DNA of 64,000 nt from Adiantum capillus-veneris (taxonomy: Eukaryota > Streptophyta > Polypodiopsida > Polypodiales > Pteridaceae), in NCBI GenBank assembly GCA_014529385.2, contig CM043963.1, forward strand, positions 67,937,912-68,001,911, written 5' to 3'. Made by a program: the position numbers and the translations under genes. A model generated the notes under the pieces. It was given only the letters and a program-made list of their open reading frames with translations. It was not told the origin of the DNA and searched no databases. Below are positions 56,594 to 64,000 of this stretch, piece by piece. How positions within the stretch are numbered: the first letter of the stretch is position 1; each line of letters starts with the position of its first letter.

Positions 56594-57457
56594 TGGGGGT
56601 GTAAGTGTGTGGGAGGTAAGTTGTAGCCCAAGCTTTTCATTCTTAGCATTGGTGCTAGAGTAAAATCCTTGAAGTCATCATTGCTTGAAGCAAAATCCAC
56701 GCGCGCTTGAAACCCAACCAAAGAAGAAAGGCACGCTTGAAGTGAGCATTAGCTGGCACATGGCCGGGGACTCTAGATAGTGGTGTAGATATATACTACA
56801 AATGGATTCATAAGAGAGACACTAAAGAGGATTCAGCCTACACTATATCAACAAAGTGTAGGAGTCAAGGATATGGTGACAGGGAGCATAGTAGTTGTGG
56901 TGTTTCGACAACTCAGCTCATGTTTCATGATGGGCACATAGGAGGTGCGACCTGTTTGGACAGAGGAAGGAGAGGGACCTACATAGAGGGTGTCGGGGAA
57001 AGTTGTAGTCCAAAAAGGCAGCACCCTCATAGCAAGTGCAACACATGTGGTCTTAGGGGAGATCCCCCCGTTGTAGACCAGCTTTGGTGGGGAATTGCAA
57101 CAACAATGTTAAAAGCCTCACATGTTGAAGCAGAGGTTCGATGAAGCCAAGCACATCCAAGGAGTCTGAGTTTATTGACCTTTACAGGGTTTTAGCACCG
57201 TGACGATGGGGTTGTTTGGCTATAATAATGATGCCACATTCAAAGTAGCTCTTGCCAGCTTCGGTGCGACCACGACCTCTCTTTTCAATGTGCCTACCAA
57301 CTCAACTGAGCGAGAGCGAGAGAGCTGGAGCCTACAAAGGAGTGCAATTAATTGCGAGCATCTCGGGCATGAAGGTGGAGCTAAAGGAGCCTAGATGGCA
57401 CCACTAATGCCTAAGAGTTCGGGATTTGACATAGATGTGCCTAAGAGAGGTTGGTAG

Positions 57458-57505
<48 letters not shown>

Positions 57506-58989
57506 TTGTTGCCTGGCTACCAATGTACATTCATTGGTTCAAAGGTAGAAGAAAGAGCCAAGTGTCAGAGGGGAGTGGCCGAAATCCCTTCCCTCATTAT
57601 ATATATTATAGATTATAGATTATAGATATAGATAGATAGAATAGGAGAATCTATCATCTGCAACCATACATATATGGTTTCCTTCATTTATATCATGACA
57701 ACAAAACTCACTTCAAAAATCAAGCACGAACATTCTTTATCCTCACCATCATTCAAATCTTAACTACTGACGCTCTCTCGCTCGACTTCATAGTCAATCT
57801 TGCGTGGCATTAAATTCCAATTTTCAATGCAATTTTGAGCATAAGAGGAAATCATACATTACTTTCACATAAGGAACAATGATCCCAAAATAGTGGGCTT
57901 TAGTGTACTTTTAATTGATGAATATTACAAATTACCGGCTAGATTCTAATCTTGACCTGAAGGATTCCGTTGAACATTTCACACGTTTTAGTGAAAATAA
58001 AAGCAAGCATTTCAAATTTTGGACTATAAATTCTTGCCCTGTGTTGAAGATAAACTACAAATTGAGAAGTGAAGTAACAATATACAAACAACGTTTTCAC
58101 AAATACAGAAGCTTGCAATCCATCTATACCAAGGCTTGAGAGAGAGAAACACATTATACTAAGGGTTGAGAGAGCGCTTGAGAGAGGTAACACATTCGGC
58201 ACACTGCAGGTCACATCCCAAAGTTGGCCCTCAAGAAAGCTCATCGAGACAGGCTCCTACATGTCAGAAACTCACAAGCAATATAAACCTTATTGCCGCC
58301 TCTGACTCGGAAAGGAGGGCTAGTCATGCCAACCATCCGCTCTTGCAAACATAGAGCACCGACGGCCACTTGCTTGCTGCTTGGAGGGTATACCAGCAGT
58401 GTTCAACAATCTGCCACTTGCCGCCCAGAAGTTGTGCCCCTGCGAGCTTGTTGTTAGTGCATGGTTGATTAGCCACCACAAAAATCACTTTGATGGCAAA
58501 GGTCAACAGGGGAAATTGTGGGAGTAGAGCCAGAGATGGCGCTAGAGGTAAGGAACAGAAGCCAGTGATGCAATACATTCATTGGGACACCCTGCAGAGG
58601 TTGTTTGGATGATGGTGGGTGGGTGCTGTAGCTTGAACGTGTCGAATGATGATTGGGTGGTGAGTGAGAGGGCAGATAAACAGAGCAGAAGCCGGGTATT
58701 GAGTGTATGCTAGATCTACTTAGGGAGCAGATATGTTGAAGACGAGGTAAGGTGAGGCCTATGCAGCCATGGCGAGCGCTGGATTGTGCAGGAGCAGCTG
58801 CTAGAGAGAGAGAATAGCCGTGTGCATTGAAACCCGCAAAGAAAGAGAGAAGATTGCACGAGGGGCCCCAAATGCAGTTGTGCATGGTGCATTCAAACCG
58901 CTGCGAGGGAATTAGGTTGCGGAAGAAGGAGCGTCAGTAAGGTCAGTGGAGCTAATTTGCCACATAGCCAATAGGTGGCGGCACTGGAC

Positions 58990-59041
<52 letters not shown>

Positions 59042-59568
59042 CATGTCCTTGTGTAGCTTTCTTCCTACGCTTGCCCCTTTGTCATCGGACTGCGGAGGGC
59101 ACTGGTTGAAGTAAGCTGATGCAGACGTGTGGGAGCCAGAATCCCTCCCCCCATTGTATTTAGTATAGATGTAGTAAGCTTATGTGATTGTATCGAGAGA
59201 GACGCCCTCGCTTGGCATCAGCAAAAAACAACCCAAAGCTTGTTGACCCTGCCCAAGTTGGACATACCCCACAATTGGTGCATTCTAAGAGACTACATCT
59301 CGGACATGAATCTCCTCAGGCACTTTTTGTTCTTTATGAAGTGCACCCCTCTGATGGTGCTGTGGGGATTTTCTTAGCTTCTACTCTCCGTGATCCCTTT
59401 TGATGTATGTCTCTATAGCATGGTGCCACCAAATTTTTGTGTATTTTCAATTAGCTTCAATTTTCTAGTTAGACATCTCTCTCTTTCCTTCTATGGTTTC
59501 CTATTCCTCACTCATAATTTATTCTTTTCATAAAATTCTCCTCTTTCTAGATAGGTTAGGCCTCCCCG

Positions 59569-59622
<54 letters not shown>

Positions 59623-59623
59623 A

Positions 59624-59673
<50 letters not shown>

Positions 59674-59842
59674 AATAGCACACTAATGATATTGCCGCAA
59701 AAGCTTCATGTCAGTACTCGAGAAAAACCTAGGTTTAGTGTAATTCCACTTACAAAATTTAAGATTCCACCACACTCGAGATAGATAGAAGAAGAGAAGT
59801 CTTAGTAGGAACAATCTCTAGAGACCTCAAAGATCTATCTCA

Positions 59843-59883
<41 letters not shown>

Positions 59884-60024
59884 GCTATTGTCCACGGAGG
59901 TCAGATATGACCTATATGTGGGACCAAAGACAAAACATTACAAACGTGGGGGAATTTTGGGATACATCTTAGTTAAGGACTGAGGGTCCAAAAAGAAGGT
60001 GAGATAAAATAAGATGAATAAAAT
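55617..60024. other. gene-free flank with long microsatellites
   Basis: I find no supported gene. (CT)n lies at 56523-56590, 57462-57501, 58990-59038 and 59574-59618 (continuing as (CA)n to 59672), and (AG)n at 59849-59878. A TTATAGA/TAGA short repeat lies at about 57600-57640. The stretches 56600-57450 and 58150-58950 have mixed composition but no frame with a recognisable motif. Confidence 0.6.
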
Positions 60025-60779
60025 CTATGCGGAAGGAGGTGCGGAGGGAGCCGGTTTGGGAGTTCGAAACTCTTGAATAATGGCTTTACCTCCTCGGTAG
60101 TCGACTACCCATTTCCCTGTTATGCGCGCTTCTCGCATCTTTTGTAGTTCTACCTTCTTTTGCTTGAGTTGAGCGGGTGTAAGATCTTCTGCAAACCATA
60201 TTTTGGTGTCCTTGAGAAGCCTTGATTGCTCAAGAAATTTGATTCGGCCCACCTTGGTTTTGAAGGTGTAGATTGCATGATTGGTGCGAGGTTCGTGTGT
60301 AAGAGAACTGATTGTTGTTGGATCACACTGTACCATGGGGATTGCGGATTGGATGCAGGCAAGTGACTCGTGATTGAGGTCTCCCTCCCCTTTCCAATCG
60401 CTTGGGAGCCCATCAATGCAAACATTGAGGGCGATATCCTCTTGCCGTTGCCGTTCACGTAACGTGGATGCCACACGGTCTTCGACCCTGCGAGAGATTA
60501 CCTCTTGTACTTGAGTTTTGACCTCCTTTGTGACGGTCGTCTCTACTTCTTCTTTTGCCTTCGTGAATTTGATTTCTATCTGCTTCAACTCCTCCTCTTT
60601 GCGGTTGTCTATTGTGGCAAGCCAGGCTTCGAAAGCCGAAAGCCTTTGTTTCAGCTCGTCATTCTCCTTGCGGAGGCTTTCGACTTCGGTTGAAGACGCG
60701 TGATGTTGTCTGCTTTGAGAGGTGTTTCTACGACTCCAGCAAAACTGAGCTTACCTCGGGACGAGGCCCGTGTAGCCAT
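60025..60779 (-). pseudogene. L1 ORF1-like protein gene (coiled coil + RRM-like), ORF1-only
   Basis: Reading from ATG at 60779, the product starts MATRASSRGKLSFAGVVETP. After about 29 codons the frame changes by one base (near 60690) into a long frame that runs to a stop at 60025. That frame gives a coiled coil (VESLRKENDELKQRL, then E/K-rich EIKFTKAKEEVETTV), then an RRM-like part (LNVCIDGLPSDW, YTFKTKVGRIKFL). The C-terminal part (IWFAEDLTPAQLKQKKVEL, EARITGKWVVDYR, GKAII) matches the end typical of L1 ORF1 RNA-binding proteins. About 250 codons. No endonuclease or RT follows downstream, which is odd for a LINE, because those normally lose the 5' end. A half-LINE or a retrocopied or host-derived ORF1 are alternatives. 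Confidence 0.65.
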
Positions 60780-61396
60780 GAATGCCAAGAGTGAGTTGCT
60801 TAGGTGGGAGTAGCCTTTTGATAAAGATTGGCCTTCTTGAGACAGTCACCTTCTTGAAGGAGAAACGCCTTAGGTCAGAGTTAAGGCCAACCTTCCTGTG
60901 ATTGAGGTCGTAAGGCAAGGGCGAGAAGCACCTTCCACCCTCTTAAGGCTGAAACACCTTGTTAGAGCATACCTTCTTCTAGTTGAGGTTGTAAGGCAAA
61001 AACACCGTGTGACGAGGGCGAAATCGGGCGGGTTCATTGTGTGACACAGGGCGAAATCGGGCAGGTTCACTATGTGACGCAGGGTGAAATTGGGTAGGTT
61101 CCTTGTGTGATGTAGGCGGCCATGTAGGACTAGGTCGCGTAGCAAGGCCGCGTAGGGTGAGCAGACCAGGACGCATAGGCCATGCAGGGTGAGCAGATCA
61201 GAGCAGGAGACCTCTTGAGTCGGGTGGGGACGTAGAGCCGATTCGAGCAGAGCGGGAGGTTTCTTGAGTCGGGTGGGGGCGAGCTATGTCTTGGTGCCCC
61301 CCCACAGGGCAGCCCCTCGCCCAGGGGGAGGCTGGGAGGGAGGAAGAGAGAAACGGCTAGGGCTAAAACGCGCGCGCGTGCACACACACACAGAGG
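60313..61396. repeat. tandem duplication, unit 1
   Basis: Matches 61398-62481 at a constant offset of 1,085 bases, with about ten differences by eye (about 1%). Contents on the - strand: a GC-rich leader (60780-61396) and the first half of the ORF1-like gene. Both edges lie at short GT/CA-rich sequence. Confidence 0.92.
61007..61119. repeat. short tandem repeat of about 33 bases (also at 62092-62204)
   Basis: Three to four units of TGTGACGCAGGGCGAAATCG followed by GGCAGGTTCAC, spaced about 33 bases apart, each slightly diverged. The array lies in the GC-rich leader upstream of the ORF1-like start and is carried in both 1,085-bp units. Confidence 0.8.
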
Positions 61397-61397
61397 G

Positions 61398-62481
61398 TGT
61401 TGTTGGATCACACTGTACCATGGGGATTGCGGATTGGATGCAGGCAAGTGACTCGTGATTGAGGTCTCCCTCCCCTTTCCAATGGCTTGGGAGCCCATCA
61501 ATGCGAACATTGAGGGCGACATCCTCTTGCCGTTGCCGTTCACGTAACGTGGATGCCACACGGTCTTCGACCCTGCGAGAGATTACCTCTTGTACTTGAG
61601 TTTTGACCTCCTTTGTGACGGTCGTCTCTACTTCTTCTTTTGCCTTCGTGAATTTGATTTCTATCTGCTTCAACTCCTCCTCTTTGCGGTTGTCTATTGT
61701 GGCAAGCCAGGCTTCGAAAGCCGAAAGCCTTTGTTTCAGCTCGTCATTCTCCTTGCGGAGGCTTTCGACTTCGGTTGAAGATGCGTGATGTTGTCTGCTT
61801 TGAGAGGTGTTTCTACGACTCCAACAAAACTGAGCTTACCTCGGGACGAGGCCCGTGTAGCCATGAATGCCAAGAGTGAGTTGCTTAGGTGGGAGTAGCC
61901 TTTTGATAAAGACTGGCCTTCTTGAGACAGTCACCTTCTTGAAGGAGAAACGCCTTAGGTCAGAGTTAAGGCCAACCTTCCTGTGATTGAGGTCGTAAGG
62001 CAAGGGCGAGAAGCACCTTCCACCCTCTTAAGGCTGAAACACCTTGTTAGAGCATACCTTCTTCTAGTTGAGGTTGTAAGGCAAAAACACCGTGTGAAGA
62101 GGGCGAAATCGGGCGGGTTCACTGTGTGACACAGGGCGAAATCGGGCAGGTTCACTATGTGACGCAGGGTGAAATTGGGTAGGTTCCTTGTGTGATGTAG
62201 GCGGCCATGTAGGACCAGGTCGCGTAGCAAGGCCGCGTAGGGTGAGCAGACCAGGACGCATAGGCCATGCAGGGTGAGCAGATCAGAGCAGGAGACCTCT
62301 TGAGTCGGGTGGGGACGTAGAGCCGATTCGAGCAGAGCGGGAGGTTTCTTGAGTCGGGTGGGGGCGAGCTATGTCTTGGTGCCCCCCCACAGGGCAGCCC
62401 CTCGCCCAGGGGGAGGCTGGGAGGGAGGAAGAGAGAAACGGCTAGGGCTAAAACGCGCGCGCGTGCACACACACACAGAGG
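61398..62481. repeat. tandem duplication, unit 2
   Basis: Head-to-tail copy of 60313-61396. It carries a second ORF1 start (ATG at 61864, - strand) that runs as far as CDPTT and then crosses the junction into the leader of unit 1, so this copy is 3'-truncated. The one-base frame change near the ORF start is present in both units and so predates the duplication. Confidence 0.92.
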
Positions 62482-64000
62482 CAATAGGCCCACCTCGTAA
62501 TATTCAAGGATAAAATTTATTACTAAAGGATTTTATGTAGCTTTTAACATGTCCCCCCAGTGGGGAGAAGAAAACTTAGAGCCTGTAGCTTAGAGAAATC
62601 ATTAGAATAATAATCTTCAAAAAATACAATCTGTAGGAAAACCCAAAAGCCAATTTGAGCTTCATTTTGCATGTTGGAAAACTTGCTACTTGCACTTAGT
62701 TTGAAAAGCTTTGTTGCATGAAAAACATAGAGAATCAACCAAATACTCATAACACTCGCTGTGTTCATCATCACAAAGAGAAAATTTTGTTAAGGTGTTA
62801 GTCTGCCAGACACCATCAAGTAGGTCATGGCAAAGCGGCTAATGGCCATCTAGTTGCTTGAACTACTGCTCCTGCATAGCTCACAAGGGTTGGCCAGGTT
62901 GTTGGCGAAGGTGGATCAACCCGAGCCTTGTCTAAATCAATGCATACTCTTGCCAAGAGTCCCCTTGTCCATACAAGGTAGCTTGCCTGCATTTATACTT
63001 TTGCCAGGTCTCCCCTTGCCCATACAAGGTAGCCTACAATTATACCAAAAACAATTCCTCGGGACTTACATCTCCCCTTGTAGCCAAAAGCTCACAAGTT
63101 AGCTGCCCACATAATCATATCGATAATTCTCGGGACTCGGGACTCCCCTTGTAGCATGCGCTCACAAGGTATCTTGTATGCTTAGCATTTACCATTAAGT
63201 CCAATTAGATGTTGATGCATATTATGTTCCTTGATTACCACAAGGTTTACTTTATCAATCAACATTCAAAAGCAAGTCTTTGTGCAAAACACAAGCATGG
63301 TCTAGGTCGTGGTCCCTTCTAGAATTACAACATCACAGTCAATCAAAGAAAAGGATGATCACGTATTCTTTAGGCAAAACAACATCAAATAATTGAGACA
63401 CATCATGATGCTCGTCTAAAGCATGAGGTTCTGGAGATTATGCTCCCATCAAGATCTACTTCTAAATCAATGTCGTCACACTGTCTTGAGAGACTTGATG
63501 GTCTCAAGGGTCATACTTTCCTGCCTAACAAACCTTAGTATCCATGCAAGTTTACAACCATGATCATGACCCTACCTTGAGCATCTTACCAATCTCAAGG
63601 ACTAATAAATAATACACTTAAATGATATTTCAATCGCTACAATATCTCACCATGGCCATGACCATATCTCAAGTATATTCACACCTTAAGAGCTATGGAG
63701 TGATGACACACTATTTCCTAGCAAAATTGTGGTAGCATAACGGCAACATTTTGGCACATCCAAAAAATCCAAAAAAAGACTTAACAACCATCACATATCA
63801 TATATCATGAGCATATTAAAACTCAACCCAACATATCTATATTGAGACTCCAAATCATGAGTCATAATCCCTGCAATTGGACTTAAAAATAAACTCCATA
63901 AACTCATTGATTCACAAGACTCAAATGGAATTCAAGCGCCTTTAAATTATCAATGTGTTACATGAATAAAGTGAAGTTAATGTTAAGTTTTCAACTCTCA
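62482..64000. other. gene-free stretch, possibly an unrecognised element
   Basis: No credible frame. GTCCCCCCAGTGGGGA at about 62550 is a near-palindrome. On the - strand it gives a G-rich run before TGTTAAAAGC, like a polypurine tract beside an LTR start, but no partner LTR is seen. The remainder is AT-rich. Confidence 0.4.
62955..63172. repeat. four diverged copies of a CCCCTTGT...ACAAGGTAGC hairpin unit
   Basis: Copies centre near 62970, 63024, 63085 and 63155, each with CTCCCCTTG followed by a CACAAG or ATACAAGG partner. In the first, CCTTGT-CCAT-ACAAGG is a perfect 6-bp stem; the last has the same stem with a longer loop. TTGCCAAG/TTGCCAGG or CTCGGGACT precede the units. Function unknown. 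Confidence 0.65.

Noticed and set aside
58469-58885. 138-codon minus-strand frame as a host gene
   Set aside because: No recognisable motif, serine/proline/histidine-rich composition, and no splice or start context that I can support.
60150-60476. Second frame overlapping the ORF1-like gene
   Set aside because: A shadow frame. The overlapping frame carries the coiled-coil and RNA-binding pattern.
60751-60760. Splice donor (AG|GTAAGC on the minus strand) near the ORF1-like start
   Set aside because: It fits the donor consensus, but the same bases are coding in the frame that starts at 60779 (SSRGKLSF) and no matching acceptor is clear.

Overview
The window reads as nuclear DNA from a land plant with a large, repeat-filled genome. 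I see no host protein gene, tRNA or rRNA that I can support. Almost everything recognisable is transposable-element sequence: Ty3/gypsy elements of the Tat lineage (identified by an extra plant-type RNase H between the reverse transcriptase and integrase), a Ty1/copia element close to Tnt1 (Tork lineage), L1-type LINE remains, and many long (AG)n/(CT)n/(CA)n tracts. The species cannot be named from this.

Layout. 1-191 is the 3' end of a copia-type LTR, followed by a tRNA-iMet primer site. Its partner LTR ends at 14054, so 1-14054 may be one non-coding LTR element. Tat element A (+ strand, 1068-9768, 4-bp target duplication) is inserted in it. 14055-16830 is a broken LINE. 16831-19089 is a microsatellite zone with a 36-base G run and a large fold-back. 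19090-41575 is a nested block: Tat element D (- strand, duplication ATAG at both outer edges) carries the closely related Tat element B (- strand) inside its 3' LTR. B has an uninterrupted 1,759-codon gag-pol frame and is followed by a partial second B internal region. 42080-50238 holds Tat element E (- strand) plus the leader of a second E copy sharing an LTR. 50239-55616 is copia element F (- strand). 55617-60024 is gene-free with several SSRs. 60025-62481 carries an L1-ORF1-like gene (- strand) whose 5' half is part of an exact 1,085-bp head-to-tail duplication. 62482-64000 has no gene.

Most interesting signals. (1) Three distinct Tat families (A, B/D, E) carry a related intact ORF of 72 codons just upstream of gag, preceded at close range by another small ORF. 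Between B and D this ORF differs at 8 bases, 7 of them silent, so it looks like a selected protein. (2) All three families carry in U5 a stem-loop directly followed by TGGTGCCCC, a copy of the start of their primer-binding site. The stem sequence differs between families but pairing is kept. (3) LTR-internal-LTR-internal tandem arrangements occur in both the B and E families. (4) An ORF1-only LINE-like locus has a duplicated 5' end.

Elements A, D, E and F are broken fossils; B looks whole. Identity estimates are by-eye samples, not alignments.
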